The translations under genes and the position numbers were made by a program. The notes beneath the pieces are model-generated. The model was given only the letters and a program-made list of their open reading frames with translations. It had not been told where the DNA came from and searched no databases. Shown in pieces: positions 1 through 13,460 of a stretch of 64,000 nt of DNA (the stretch's first letter is position 1; each line of letters opens with the position of its first letter). Origin of the DNA: Lasioglossum baleicum (Eukaryota; Arthropoda; Insecta; Hymenoptera; Halictidae); the NCBI RefSeq assembly GCF_051020765.1, contig NC_134934.1, positions 4,402,001 through 4,466,000 on the forward strand, written 5' to 3'.

Positions 1-666
1 TTGCAGCACTACAAAGACCCGCGGCCCACTAAAAAAGTGGTTTTACAAGCAACATTTTTACCTCGATGGAATCGTAAAGCGCGAGAGACGGGTATGAGTC
101 GGACAATAAATTTTACAACATTGTGCGGCCATCCCGATGATTATCTAATTGGTAGTACAAGACCGAAACGGCCGTAAATTATCTGGACGGGTTGATTTTC
201 ACGAGCCTCCATTACACACCTCCTGAGGTAGACTTGCAATTCCTTTTTCCACGGCGCGAGCTCGGCCCGACTCGGCGTCGTCCAGCCCGAAAACGCGGAA
301 ACTCGAGTGCGTTAATCAACGAGGAACGCGTCGAAAGACGGAACCACGATGAATGAAATTCCGCTTACTCCCTATTAATATCCATCAGCTCCCATAACGG
401 GTGTCGCCAGGCTCATAACGTCTCGCCGGGCTCTTGGTCTCGTGCTCTTGCTTCATCTCGCACACGGTCGTCCGCGAGCGAGCAACCGGGAGGACGCGGG
501 CAGAGGCGTCTCTTCGCGCGAGATTACTCGTCGTCGGCGGCTTCATTTGCTTCCAGCCGCATTTTACGCAACCGCGAAACAATCTCGCCCGCCTTGGACT
601 TTTTTACGCCTGCAGCGTGTACAAGGCGAGAAAGAAGCTCGGAGGAAGGACGAAGGAGGAGGAACG

Positions 667-785
667 TAGAGAGAGAGAGAGAGAGACGAACGAGAGGAGG
701 AGGATGAGGACGAGGAGAACGAGGAGATAGAGAGAGAGAGGCGAACGAGAGGAGGAGGATGAGGACGAGGAGAACGAGGAGAGAA
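667..785. repeat. Purine-rich tandem duplication
   Basis: Two near-identical copies of a unit of about 55 bp rich in GAGGAGGA and GAGAGA lie head to tail (anchor cgaacgagagg at about 687 and again at about 742). The strand is almost pure purine, so long reading frames in it are compositional artefacts. Confidence 0.8.
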
Positions 786-996
786 AAAGAGGGCGTCGGA
801 GGCGGCGGCGGCGTCACGGTGTGTTTTATTTACCGAGCAGAAAAGCCTAGACTTTGCACTACGCCACCGGTGCACGACGCCCCGGCGTGTCTTCCAGCGT
901 GTGTACAAACGCAGCCCGGCCCGGCCCGTCCACACGAGGAATCATCCAACCACATCCAGACCGTTTACGACAAAACTCGCTGCGCAGACTGTTGCG

Positions 997-1050
997 ATCG
1001 TCGTCGTCGTCGTCGTCATCGTCGTCGTCGTCCTCGTCGTCGTCGTCGTC
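997..1050. repeat. (CGT)n triplet microsatellite
   Basis: About 18 units of CGT/TCG with two interruptions (CATCG and CCTCG). It reads as poly-Asp, poly-Arg or poly-Ser in different frames, none of them in a supported gene. Confidence 0.9.
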
Positions 1051-2050
1051 TACCGACGCTGCGGCGTGTGTAATGGACAAGTAGTGGGCGGTCCAAAGTA
1101 AACGCGACAACCGGGTCAGACTGTCTGTCCCTGTTTGCGATGTTGCTCGCAACACCTATCGCAGGACTTCGTCTTATCAACGCAGCTACGACCTGGAACA
1201 TCAGACTTCCAACGGCACGCGAAGCCACGGTGAAGTTTCGAGCACCGGAAAATCACTTTTGCAAACCTATGAAGTAATTATCAATTTGATACAACCATTT
1301 TCCAGGCGATGAATAAATAGGTAGACTAAAATGGACGCGTAAAATTGAAAGCAGTGGACGAATTAAGAAGATTCAACGACATCAGTGTATTAAGTTCAGA
1401 TTAATATAGGACTATTCAAAGAAGAAAGAAATTTCTATTTGGCAATCTAATAACAGGATTAGAGATTACATCGTCGATACAGAGATTTGTAATCGCCGTT
1501 CGAGAACGAACCTCGCGCTTCAAAAGTCTGGAACTACCGAATCCGGTTCGTCGACGACTTGCACGAAAATTTCCGCGCCGAGATAAAAGAGTCGTAAGGT
1601 GCAGACCGGAACAGTAGGTGCCGCATAAAATGCAGCTGAACAGTTCTTGCGCCCGAGACGGTAAAACGTAACTCACGCGACACCCGGAAGAAAGTAATTG
1701 TGCCCTGTGTTTCCTCCGGCGCGGCGGGGCAGTTTCTTTTGACATGTTCATGGCAGACACATGGTCGAAGGAAGAGTGGCTCTCAAAGGAGAGAATTATT
1801 TTCGTGATCGGTATCGACGGGTGTTTATCTAGAACGCTTTTCAAACGATTATCCCGTCGGCGGTGGCAGTTACAAAATCGAACTGATCGTGTCTTATCAA
1901 CTGTCCGACCCGATCTACCGGATGTTCGACATTAACGAATGGAACGTGCATTTCGAACCGCTGGTAAAATTGTTGTCGTATTATTTTCAAATTTTGAGAA
2001 TTATGAAACGAAGGGTTTACATTCTTATTTAAGGGTGTGTACTCTCGTTT

Positions 2051-2142
2051 CCAGGATTGCAAGGATGCGCGATGCGCCATTTCTCAAAAGATCAATCTAG
2101 GCCGCAATCGTCCTGAAAAGTCCTATTTTGAAAAATTACTGA
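2051..2142. repeat. Fragment of a dispersed inverted-repeat family
   Basis: Contains ccaggattgcaagg followed by gatgcgcc and by a core reading aaaagatcaatctagg...cgtcctgaaaagtcctat. The same blocks occur at 14320-14575 and 30255-30380, so this is a dispersed repeat rather than a gene. Its outer ends are not clear here. Confidence 0.6.
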
Positions 2143-5029
2143 TAGGTGAATTCATAGACAAAGGAAAGTGTGTTATTAGTATTTTAAGCTCCCGACAAAT
2201 CACAGTGCTTTATAAATACATGAATGAGAAAACGAATATTGATAGATTGTTCCTCAGATATTCAACTATCTCAACAAACAAATGTTTTACAATTTATGTA
2301 TAATTTCTAAAATTGACTTTTGACCGGACTTTCGGGGCGAACACCCCACTGTGCATCGTTTCAATCAATTGTTTTTGACACATTTTTGAAGGTACTTCTT
2401 GCAGACCCATTATTTGAACTGTAGTTTATATAACTTAAAATTTTCGTTCTCGGCCAACGGAGATTATACAGTCATATGCCGCTTGTATCACAGAGTGCAT
2501 TTCTGCCTTGAAATTGGATAGATTTTTTTTTTATATAAACGGAAATACGAATTTTCGGATAGCGTTGCGACGTGTTTGCACAGCAGGCTATCGGGAACGG
2601 CCACGAATTTGCAGCTGCGATTACGAATTCTGGCTGGGGTCTGGCCTCGATGGCGTAGCAATCAAATTATCGTAGCAGAGGGCTCGTTTCAGACAACGAT
2701 TTTAAATGGGGTTGGAGAAGGCCACGAAGGGAGCGATCAAACTACAGGAAACAAGCCCTTCTCCGATGAAACAGGAAGCATGAACACTATCGAGTTTTGT
2801 ATAAACTCGTTAAGAGCTCGGCGGATAACGGATCGCGTCTGCTTCAATCGGGAGATCAATCAATTATTACTCTGAGTACCTTCGTGCTTCGTTCAGGCTG
2901 ACTGTGAATTCGAAAGCAGAACGCATTCGGTGCAAGACAAAATACTATCGTTTTGTCGCGAACAGATTACGAGTGTTCGTCACGCGAATAAAGTACCGCA
3001 ATCCAGGGTGAGTCTCGTAATGTGACGATCTCAAATGACTCGTAAGTTATTTGTTGTACGAGAAAATGTTTCCAACAAAAGCTGCATGGTTTCCTGGAGG
3101 ACATACAGCGCTCTAATTTGTTTTTTATTACTTTTGTTTCTTTTATCGAGATACGAGCAAATTATGAAATTCTGCGTAAAAAAATATTATACAAAGCGGG
3201 ACTTATTCTTTCGTCACCGTTTGATTTTGCCGCTATATCTGTACCCTAAGAAACGAGAACAGATTTTAATTCAAATGGATATTCTGCACTGTTTGTAGCC
3301 ATGAAAATATCGGAAAGTGTTCCCAGACAAGTTAACTGGGGCCCACGTTGTCATTTTTCTGATTGAATCCGAAATTGCACCGCAAATCAACCGTTTCGTG
3401 AAACATCGCATAAATGAAAACCGTAATAATCCTTGGTACAGCATAATCAACCTGAACGTCTTAATTATCGCGAAACGCAGCGTCATCGGAGCAAACATCG
3501 GTCGTGCGACGTCCACTCACCTGTCCCACGTGTCCCGTGACGGTTCATGCGTTAAGACCATTAAAAACTGTAGCGACAGCCTGTTTTCTCCTGAAAGGCT
3601 ATTGTGCCATGAGGTCTACATTAACGCAAATACTCGAAGGACACCTGTGCAGCCAGACGAACCGGCATCGAACGTGTTCTACCCCTGTTGTCCCGCAGAT
3701 ACTGATGGCATTCATTCAAGTCTCGAAATGCCTCGCGAGCGCTTGCTATGATGAAAATTCCCTTCTCCAAATTGCAGTGACACGCGGAAAGTTGTCTCAC
3801 GCGATCGCAATTTCGCAAAAACGGAATGCAAACGTTTAAGGAGATCGAGGACTATTGAAACTTCAGAAAATCGATTTAGTCGCTGCAGAAACGTCATTCG
3901 TTGCGAACGTATCAATAATCTTAGGTAATTTTCAACACTTTTGTCGACTTTGTTTTTAACATTTCAGACGAATTGTTCTGCAAATGGTCAAATGATTCTT
4001 TACGTGAAAAATGCGTGAAATTGACACGAGGGACGGATGAGGGTTGAGTCGTTCGTCGAGGCTGATGTTCGACGAACAGTTTAAAATTGGAATAAAACAC
4101 GAAACCGGCTGGGAAGTTGATATTCTTGGCTCGTCGAAAATTTGCAAACAAGGGGCCAACGGAGTCTCTCGGCATTGTTCCCGCGGTGCGGTGCGAGTAT
4201 TGTCAAATGTCTGCGCGACGCGTCCTTGCCCGAGCGTGAAGCGTCGAATAGCGCGCGTCCTTGCGCGAGTGCAGGTGCGCCTGTATGCAAATGTCGGGGC
4301 CGCGAGGGCACACGAGCGTTAATTGAAATAACAGTTAGACTAGTGAATCATTCAATTAAGCGAATTCCGAACGAGTCGCGCGACTCCGCGGCGCGGCTCA
4401 GCGCGGCGTCTGCGTCATTTCGATCTAATTACGACGCCGAGCTAAGTGGCTGAGTGGATTTCCTACGTTCCCGTGAATGCGAACGAATTTCTGCGGCGGG
4501 CGTCCTTTTCACCGACGCCGACGAGCGTTCGAGCCCTCGCAACGGATCGCAGACATTATTTGTTTGTTCATGGAAATTGTAATGCCACCGAGAAACTGAA
4601 AATTATAGCGTTGATGAAATTTCACGGTGGCCCAATTCTTTCTTATTCAAAATGGCGGCCGCATTCTTCGCCCGGACTCGCCTCTATCGTTAACTCCATC
4701 TCGACTTATACTGTGAGAATAAAAAAGGTAAATCGCATTGCCCTTGAAATATGTTGTCGAGGTCAACATTCTGAATAAACTTTTTTCCTGTACATGTACC
4801 CGTCGCCGAGATATTTCCAACAGAAACAGTTGAGTCTGCAAGTTTTAATGCAGAATACTGAAAAATAAAATACACTATGTTTTATTCGATACATTCTGCT
4901 GATTATTTCAAAAAATACATCGATACGTTTATCGAAAGTGTACAGTCTTTTAAAGATTTAGTACAATAATAAAGTGACGTCACAAGTTCCAAAGATGCAT
5001 AATGGCTTATGGTACACGGAAAGAATGGA

Positions 5030-5150
5030 CAGGTATGATCTTATGACGTCACATGTTCCGGTTATCTTTGCATCACTGGATTCTCGGCTTTCCTATACAT
5101 ATGTATACTATGCATACACATGCCGTGTCTATGAGATTTTATGGTCTGAG
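5030..5150 (+). repeat. Direct repeat, copy 1, with CRE palindrome
   Basis: This roughly 115 bp block is repeated in direct orientation at 6329-6440, with the shared run atgatctt(a/g)tgacgtcacatgttcc followed by matching sequence as far as ctatgag. It holds a perfect TGACGTCA palindrome (the CREB/ATF half-site pair) at 5044-5051. A further TGACGTCA lies at 4975-4982. A regulatory role is possible but unproven. Confidence 0.75.
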
Positions 5151-6328
5151 GTTCGCCCACCCGCCAATTCCAAAGGTTCGTTACTCGTGTTTAGGTTTTC
5201 GTGCGCCGAAATTCGGTTCGACGCGGACGAAACACCCGCCTATACTTCTTCAGATTGCTACCCTACACCTTGCGTTCGGGCTTACCTATGCAGAAACCTT
5301 CACCAGCAAACGAACAACCCAATTAACTCGCGACAACCTCGGAACACTTCATCAACGTGTACCGCGAGTGCACACGCGCCACTGAAACCACATGCCGCGG
5401 ATCCCGGCGCGCGTATAATGATATAATTGGTCGGCGACGGTGCATTAAACATTCCAGTTCGCCAGACAAAACAAAAACTTCGAGGAGGTATAGTGCACGC
5501 GCGCGGATCGGGGCTAGACCGTCTCTGAAATGAATAACCTCATGTCTTTGCTCGACGGCGGCGCCAGGATTTCGGTGTACTGTTTGCAGATTTTCGCACG
5601 CGCGTATATTCATCTCAGCCTCCGTTCCTCGCGAATCATTTTTCTACGGAGACTCGCATAATTTCTATGAACCGAGAAAATAATTCGTTCAACAATCACA
5701 TTTACAAATTTGATCGAAGATTGTTCGGTCTCAAGCAGACCGAACGTGAAATTAGATTTATATTAGACACGGTCGGCTGTATGTGTGCAATAGCTCGAGA
5801 CGGTCCCAGAATGATTTGGGTGTCATCGGACACCTTCCAGACCTCCTCGTAAGCGAACCCGTTGACAGGGCGATCTTATACAAACAAATAATTTAGTTTC
5901 CATATCATTTTCTCATATCTTTCGCACCCAATTGATTGCATAGCCTAAACATAGTTTTACCAAAGCGCCCCTATTCCGACGACCAAAATGCACCACCCAT
6001 TCACCAACAGAAATCATTTACTGACCCCATACATTTTGAAGATAGCCAATAAGAAAAGATCCGAGCTGACATTATTCACCACGCGCCCGAAAATCAGATC
6101 TCGAAAATCACTCGAACCGAAAAGAACGAAGCTTTTATCTCGAACCTATACCTTGTTAAGTTTTGATATACATTAAAGTGTTTTTTAACTTCCAAAATCG
6201 TCGATTTTATTTCAATTAGTCGTTGTTACTTCTGTAAGTATCGTCGCAAGGATAATTTTCCTTGGAGCAAAGATAAAGAAGAACAACGGGCGCGACGTGT
6301 ACACAGGTTAGAAATTATAACAGCTTAG

Positions 6329-6440
6329 GAATGATCTTGTGACGTCACATGTTCCAGTTATCTTTGCTTCACTGAATTCTCGGCTTTCCTATACCCATAC
6401 TATGCACATGACGTGCCTATGAGTTTATATGGTGTTCGGG
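6329..6440 (+). repeat. Direct repeat, copy 2, with CRE palindrome
   Basis: Second copy of the block at 5030-5150, about 1.3 kb downstream and clearly diverged by point changes and small deletions. TGACGTCA at 6340-6347 is kept intact while neighbouring bases differ. Confidence 0.75.
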
Positions 6441-8999
6441 TCCGGCTGCGAAAAATCGTTGAAATAATCCACACGCGACGAGACGATCTTCCCGTCTCGC
6501 TTCTGGAGTCACCCTTTTCCTGTCGCTTTTTTTTCATCGGTCAACCCGCGGAGAATGAGAAGGCACCGGGCGAGTATAAAACTCGGCCGGGGGGGCGCGC
6601 GGAGGGGGTTTGGTTTCGTGGCAGCGCGTATTATCGAGCGAACCTGCAATTATTTCGTAACGGTGATCTTATTATAAGGCAGATTTCACGTGCGACGGGA
6701 GCGGAACTCTTCGGCCGAAACGCTGGGCCGCCAGACGAGGACCGGAAACGGCTCAATTCTGTTTCCGATCGATTTAGCCGGGGCGCAGCTGCGTCCCATT
6801 CGTGCACAGCCGAACGTGATTTAACGCGTTTCGTTGTTGGTGGTGGGAAATCTTGATTTTTTATCGTTCGACACCGAGTGGATACATACGGTGCCCCGGC
6901 GCGTTTTGCCAGCCGTTAGCCGAGCTGTTTGTTTGCCGGCCACGGGGGGAAATAAATCTGTCGATTGAAATGATGAGACGGGGTAGGGGGTTGTAATTCA
7001 TGGCGCGCTTTGTTTTTCAGTGCCCTGTGCTCGCGCGCACGCGCACTCTCCTGTATTTGTTAAAAAAATATTTGATATCGCGTCCCCACCGGTTTTCTAC
7101 TAGTCATCTTGTTTCCACGGTTTTATTTGCGGGTAGAATCCTTTTATTTCTCGAACCTTGCAACAACTGTGTTACGTTATCGCGCGGACGGTATGGCGGA
7201 TTCCGCGGATCGATATGATTGACTATATTTTCGAAAATGAAAAATATCGACGGTAGCCCCACCATTCGTATCGCTATTTGTTCCGATGATAAAATAAAAA
7301 ATAACCCGACTCGGGTTAATCTGGGAATCGAATTACACGATGCATTTTGTTAAACTATCAGCGAGCGCTATGTTTTTTCATTGGAATGAAATGTGTGGGG
7401 AGGGTGCGCGACTTCTAATCGCGGCAAATATGATAAAGAAAATGTTCCCGTTCCACGAACCAATCTAACGATCGATCAGCGCGAGTAATCGAACGAAGAC
7501 AGTGCAGCGGAGAGGAAATAAAATTGTAATCAGAACGTGGCGTGTCACCCTTCGACGTTGCTTACAACCAAAAGGGTTGCTAAAAAGGGTGGCCGTGTCC
7601 GCGACAAGGGGCGCCTGAAAGTTAATTCTTCCCCCTCGCGGCTGAAAATCGACCAGACGGCCGATCAAATTTTCTACAATGTCTCGCAATTTTCACGGTC
7701 GGGTTTGTAAGCCGTGACACGTTCTTCCTTGATTGCGTCGACATCGACGGGGGTTGTTCACGCCAACGGAACGCCAGATGTAGAAACGCTTCTTTAAAGA
7801 ATTTGATTTCCCACGGAAATTGTCGCTGAACGGTTTGCCGGATAAAGGATATTCGTACACGTCTAGGTGGACACATTTACCATATTCTCTGTTATTGCGG
7901 TTACTAATCTTTAGAGATGTAGTTACAAACATTCAGGGATGTCGGTATATTGTTCCGAACTCTAAAAAATTTTTAGAGAAAGAGCAAGATAGTTTGATTT
8001 GGCTGTTGTCTATTTCCTAATCAATGCAGATCATTTCTGTTTTACATAATGATCCGCATATAACGCGATGAAAAAATGGTTTAAAATTACTGTGTATCTA
8101 TATCTTATGTGGCAGTAAGTGTACAGTCGTCGTACGCAATGTCTTGCGTAAAATAATATAAAATACATACAAATACAATTTTTTAAACAAAGTTTTTACA
8201 TACTATGCTCGTGATGATCTGGGATTGAACACTGCGCAGATGTTCCCGTTGAAGAATCCATTGTCGTCAGCACGGCGATCAAAGCTGAAATAAACGTCGC
8301 CAAGAGAAAAAACGCTCCGCGTAGAAAAACAATTGGTTCGGCGCCGTTAATACGGAGCCGGTAGCTACGGCGAAGAATACGTGGCACGGCCATTTGTCAA
8401 ACGTGCTCGTATCGGTAGATCGAAATGGACGCCGGCAATATATCTGCCTTGTGCTTTCTTCGATGTGTCCGCCACGGATAAGGATCGTGATGGTAGCCAC
8501 CCCCTATTACAAGCATTTCCAGCCGGCCTCGTTGTTGCACGGCCGGAACAACGGGCGAACCCGATCGTCAACCGATTCCTGACGTATAGAGAAAGAAAAA
8601 CGGAGAGAGGAGCACACAGAAACCGGTACGAACAATGCGCGTCGCGATTCGCAAACGATGACGAATGCTGCTTGTTACCGGTACCTACTATTGCTCGTTA
8701 CCGTTTCTTTGGCTCGTGCAACACAGTGACAGGGACGCGCAGAGGTCGTTTGTCAAGTAATGGGGTCACCGCAGTTTCGTCCCGGTGAAATACGCGAGCC
8801 CGAGACGTACATATTTGTGTGTCTTTTCCTGGTTTCCTCCTTCTCGACGATATATCTTCTTTATTAACGAATCTCCGTTGTTTTTGCTGCGGGGCGAACA
8901 GTTGCCAAAACATCTCTATTGCAATTAAAGTAATCCGATCGACCCTCCCAGATCTACAATCCATTACCAAAAGAATTAACCTTTAGCAGTCTAATGGTG

Positions 9000-9002
<3 letters not shown>

Positions 9003-9036
<34 letters not shown>
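9003..9036. repeat. (GA)n microsatellite
   Basis: An uninterrupted GA run of about 34 bp. Confidence 0.95.
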
Positions 9037-9038
<2 letters not shown>

Positions 9039-9109
9039 CGCCATTAAAAATTGCTGTACAATCATTCAAAATTTTGTTTACATTATTAAATACGTTGGTG
9101 TCTAATCAA

Positions 9110-9284
9110 TAGCCAGCGGATCTTTATTCAAAATAAACATTTCCCACTGGAATGGTAACAAACTGGAGTGACATACAAATATATTTTCTATCTTTAACAG
9201 TATTTTGATATTCTACTAATGTTGTTGCTGTTACAAATTACACCTACCCATTTCTTGTCATAAATGCATAAAATCCGCTGTCTA
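9110..9284. mobile_element. hAT-like miniature transposon, copy A
   Basis: The ends read tagccagcggatct and ccgctgtcta, imperfect inverted repeats, and the element is flanked on both sides by the identical 8 bp CTAATCAA (9102-9109 and 9285-9292). There is no coding capacity. An 8 bp duplication is typical of hAT-superfamily insertion. It belongs to the TAGAC(T/A)GCGGATC family found throughout the window. Confidence 0.85.
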
Positions 9285-11057
9285 CTAATCAATTACTAAA
9301 CATTTAAGTATTGTATGAGGTATTATATCAATTTTATATTCATACACAAAGAAAAAGATTAATATAGAATAGAATTATTCTGGGTCGCGGAAGAAATGTT
9401 TAATCTCGCCGATTCATCTGGAATTATCAAAACAGAATGATTTGAATATGGTTGTCGACGGTACCTTCCTTTCAAGCCCGCGCAGCGCAGCGAGACGTTA
9501 AATAATCTCGACGAAATGTCATATTTATTGCGAGCTGCCGGTCACTAGTTACAATTCGCGCCGCGCAAAAACGATTCCGCTCATTACCATCGAAACAATT
9601 AATTACGCGTCGGTCTGGAGGGGTTGGGTCGACGAACGGGCATTTTGTAGCTCTGTTCGGCCGTTTTCCGACGTTTTTTTCCGGCGACGCGACGCGACAC
9701 GATGCGACGCGCGATGGTCTGCGTATTCGCCGGTGACCGAACGGAGGGAAACGAATGCAGAACAATATTTCTCGGTGGCGGCGGCGCGTCGGCTGCCGAT
9801 AAATACGGACTTCGCGCGTACAGCGAGGAGCGCCCTACCGGTTTTGCGGTATCTCGAACGGCTTAATGGCACTGTTAACTGCCGTATTATTTAACGGGGA
9901 TTTATGCATTGCAGTCTGCCGATTAAAACACTACGGCGGCCGGCGCCGGCGGCCGAGAGGGGAGGACAGGTGCAGGGAAAGGTCGTGCGATATAGTGTGG
10001 GATTACGGGGATCGACAGGTTGAAAACGAGTTTTCTGCTGCAGCATTACAATAAGCTCGCCGTATTTTATCAAACATTTCAGCTCGCTTATTACCCATCG
10101 CAAATTCATGCAAACTTGACGATTCGACTGCCACGTCGTCGGCCGCATACGACTGACGCAATTCTTTTCGCTAAACTCCAAAACCAATTTTAATTACTTG
10201 TTGGAAAACCTATGATACGAGATTTTCGAAGAGAAACAATGAATGGAAGATTCGGAACCGGTCGCATCCTTCGTTGAACGGAGACCAGCATTCCTTATCT
10301 CGCCGGAACAAATTCGTCGCGAGTGAATCACCGATAGCGCATTATCAGCGAGCACCAGCTACCTCGTAATCGCTGTAACATGCCTCTTAATCCGGAACAA
10401 TATGCCGGTACAACGGTTCCCGGTGTCTTTTGTTCGGGGAACATATTCCATTAAAATTCCCGGAACATTTCCAGCGACCGCCGCGCCGAGTCGCGTCTCC
10501 GAGGATCCCAGAATTTTCCGTGAATGCAGAAGAACGCCCGGTACCCTCTCTATCTCTCCCCCTATATTCCGGCGTGGAAGGGAACAATTCTAAGGTCGCG
10601 CGATAACACACCTCGTTGGCTGCGAGGTGGGTTCGAATCGCGGGGGTTAGAGGGAGGGGAAGGGATAGGAGAAGGAAGACGGGGTAGAACTCGTGCGTCA
10701 TCCACGTCACGATCGCTGCCAATGGGATCTCGGATCCAGCGGCGATGCTATTGAGGATTTGCATCTCTTGCCTGCCGCGACGAATGCAAGAGGAAGCTCG
10801 GGTTCGTGAGCCGGTGCGACGAAAACGATGGGAAATCCGGTTGGGTATATACCGTATAGGTATGCCCCGTGCGATGGCCGAAGGTGCGACAAGGAGAGCA
10901 AACGGTATAGTTGGAACACGATAGCGTTGGATAGAACGAGACGGAAAGTCTCGCGGAGCACGTTGGATGGAAAGAGATGACGGGAAGAGAGAGAGAAAGG
11001 GAGAGACAGATAGGTACCGAGAGAAACGGAGCATGGTCGATGTGTCTAGCCTAGCCC

Positions 11058-11113
11058 GGTTGGCTGGTTGGCTGGCTGGCTGGCTGGTTGGCTGGCTGGT
11101 TCGGGTGGCTGGA
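11058..11113. repeat. (GGCT/GGTT)n microsatellite
   Basis: Tandem tetranucleotide run of ggctggttggctggc type, about 56 bp and slightly interrupted. Confidence 0.9.
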
Positions 11114-11854
11114 TGAACCAGGGACCGTCTAGCTTGCGTCTGCCCCGCACAAACTCGGCATTATCTATACGTCTAGACACCCCTGCGCCACCGAGAGAAG
11201 ACCATAGCGGTTTGGCGCTCCGCTTGTAATTTACAGCGTGCCCCACCGTGTCTCTACATCTACGATCCCGCAAATTTCTCTCTGCAGCCGCCCCTGTCCC
11301 TTTGCTCCCTTCTCTGTCCTCCCTCTCTCCCGCTTTGTCCGTCTTTCTCCTCTCCTTTCACCTGGCTCTTTCCACGCCACCCCATTGACCTTCGTCCCCG
11401 TGCATATGTACCCGGCAGACACGTTCCTTACCGCGATCCTTGCGATCCTCGTGGAACGCGTCAGAGACAGAAAGAGAAAGAGAGAGAGAGAGGAAGGGAC
11501 ATGGTGGCTCGGTGTCTCGTAAGCGTCGCGAGCACCGCGGGAATGATCGATTGACACGAAACACTCAGAGGCTGAGGATGCACACAGAAGTGGCGCGGCA
11601 ACACGCGAATCACTGCGGGAATTCCTCTGAACACGCTCTCTCCGGGCCCCGATGTTGATGACGCTCGCGTGCGGGACGCGGCCACTTCAGATATCACCGG
11701 CGCGGCGTTGTACGCGCGATCGAGGGGATTGCTGATAGGCCACGTGAAAAGGGAAGCAGGCGTCAATTGGTATACACGGGTGTACACGGCCACGCGTGAA
11801 GAGAGTGCGAATATTGGTATCGTGATAACGACATGGGGTGGAGGAGGAGGAGGA

Positions 11855-11878
11855 AGAGAGAGAGAGAGAGAGAGAGAG
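11855..11878. repeat. (GA)n microsatellite
   Basis: Short GA run in a purine-rich tract beginning with gaggaggagg. Confidence 0.9.
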
Positions 11879-12022
11879 GAAGCGCAACCCCTCGCGTGTC
11901 CGAAAGTACGTGGGCTCTCTACCCCTGGCCGCGTTATCTCCCGAACGGGTAGCGTATATCGACGATCTTTCGGTGATTAATTCCAGCTGTTGGTGCCAGG
12001 AGGCTCCAGCCAATTGAATCTT

Positions 12023-12050
12023 CCTCTCTCTCTCTCTCTCTCTCTCTCTC
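12023..12050. repeat. (CT)n microsatellite
   Basis: An uninterrupted CT run of about 28 bp. Confidence 0.9.
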
Positions 12051-13218
12051 CCGTCAGGCTCGCTCCGTTGCCTTTTATCCCTTCGGCCGGCTCGCGTTTC
12101 CTCGATGATGGCTTTCCGAGAAAGAGGACCGCCGCCGTGTAAATAATATATCTCGTCTAATCGGCTTATCGTGTCGAGGACAGGTGAAGAGGGAGCCAGG
12201 GAGGAGGGGGAGAGGCGAAGGGCGGCGAAGAGCCCGTTGTCCACTTTCCTTGCGAACTTTCCAGGTACATGAAAGAATAAAGTTGCGCGTTCTCTTTTCT
12301 AAAGCTCGGCCGCGTAACGCGCGCAACCTTCGAATTTCTAGAACGCAATTTTCCCAAAGGAATCGGTCCTCGCTAATGCAAGAGTGGTTACGGAAGGAGA
12401 GACGGATAAAAGGAGGCGAGATAAAGGGGGGCTACGAGAGTAAGAGAGAGAGAGGGGGGGTGGTGAGAAGGTAGAGAGAAAACCGACAGAGCTCGGGTGC
12501 TAGTGGCGACGGAGTTTGAGGGTTGAACGAGCTGACGCTTTAAGCGATGTAAGTTACAGAAACTACGCTTCCGACCGGTCTCGGGCGCAGATTAGTCGTA
12601 ATCTCGGCGCATTGCACTCTACAGCCGTTTCCATCCCCCGAGCACCCCCTCCCAGGCCGACCTCACAACTACAAAGGTTTCCAAACCGTTACCTTCCTCG
12701 CCGAACCAAGACGAACGTTCCAGGACGCACCTAAATTCACGTACACGTGCATTGCCGCCGCGCGACAGACTCTACTTGCCGCGGTATCGCCGCTTTGATT
12801 ATTTCCTGCAGGCTTTAACCGAGACGTCTACGCCTTCGTAGCCACGAGTTACAACTGCGCCGGAGATTAAACGCTTCTTGGTTTATAGCCCGCCAGGGTC
12901 TTTAGGCTCGGTTTACGTGGCTCGATGGGATTTTCCGTGGTAACTCGTCCTCCTTTTATGCAGCTCTTACTGGAAATCGATAGCACGCCGATTCTGCTCG
13001 CCACTTGCCCCGGAAACTTCCGCCTTGTCGATCCGTGGATGCATGACCACCTGACAGTCGCTACTTCCGAGGCGATATTAAATCGCGCCTGACCCCAAAA
13101 ACACTTCCGAATCAAAGTTCCCCGACGTCTCCTTCGCCGAATACTGTATTCATACACGGGTGTCGAGGGCTTGATAGATCATCGTTCGTTCTCGTGTATA
13201 CGGGGACTGTGCAGGGTA

Positions 13219-13460
13219 TTTCTGTGGTTGGAAGGATAAACGCCACGTCACAATTTCAAAAAATTTCGATTATGCATTAATTGAGCTCTATCGTATAGGA
13301 TTTATGTATTTTCCAGAAAAAACAAATTCGAAAGGCTGAAAATATTAATGCATTTAACCGGTGCCCTATGTCAAAGCATTAGTGATCAAAACTTCAAACG
13401 GCAATTTCTCGAAACTGAAAGTATGTGACATACGGCGTTCTTTCTAACAACCACAGATTT
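13219..13460. repeat. Inverted-repeat element (family CTGTGGTTG)
   Basis: The left end reads tctgtggttggaaggataaacgcc and the right end reads, in reverse complement, tctgtggttgttagaaagaacgcc, enclosing about 190 bp without coding capacity. A related copy lies at 63154-63341. It ends about 190 bp before the LLC1-like start codon, so it may overlap that gene's promoter. Confidence 0.65.

Noticed and set aside
434..1155. Overlapping frames on both strands in the purine and CGT repeats
   Set aside because: They are low-complexity (poly-Arg, poly-Asp, poly-Ser) produced by simple repeats, with no family resemblance or splice structure.
6413..6856. 147-residue frame after a TATAAA at 6575-6580
   Set aside because: Stops are scarce because of high GC. 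The frame shows no domain and the TATA-like box lies inside it, so no gene is supported.
10600..10650. tRNA-like ggttcgaatc box
   Set aside because: The T-loop motif is present, but no acceptor stem, anticodon arm or B-box spacing can be drawn around it.
10387..11034. 215-residue minus-strand frame
   Set aside because: The longest orphan frame on the left side, but Arg/Ser/Pro-rich in a GC-rich tract, with overlapping frames on the other strand and no recognisable motif.
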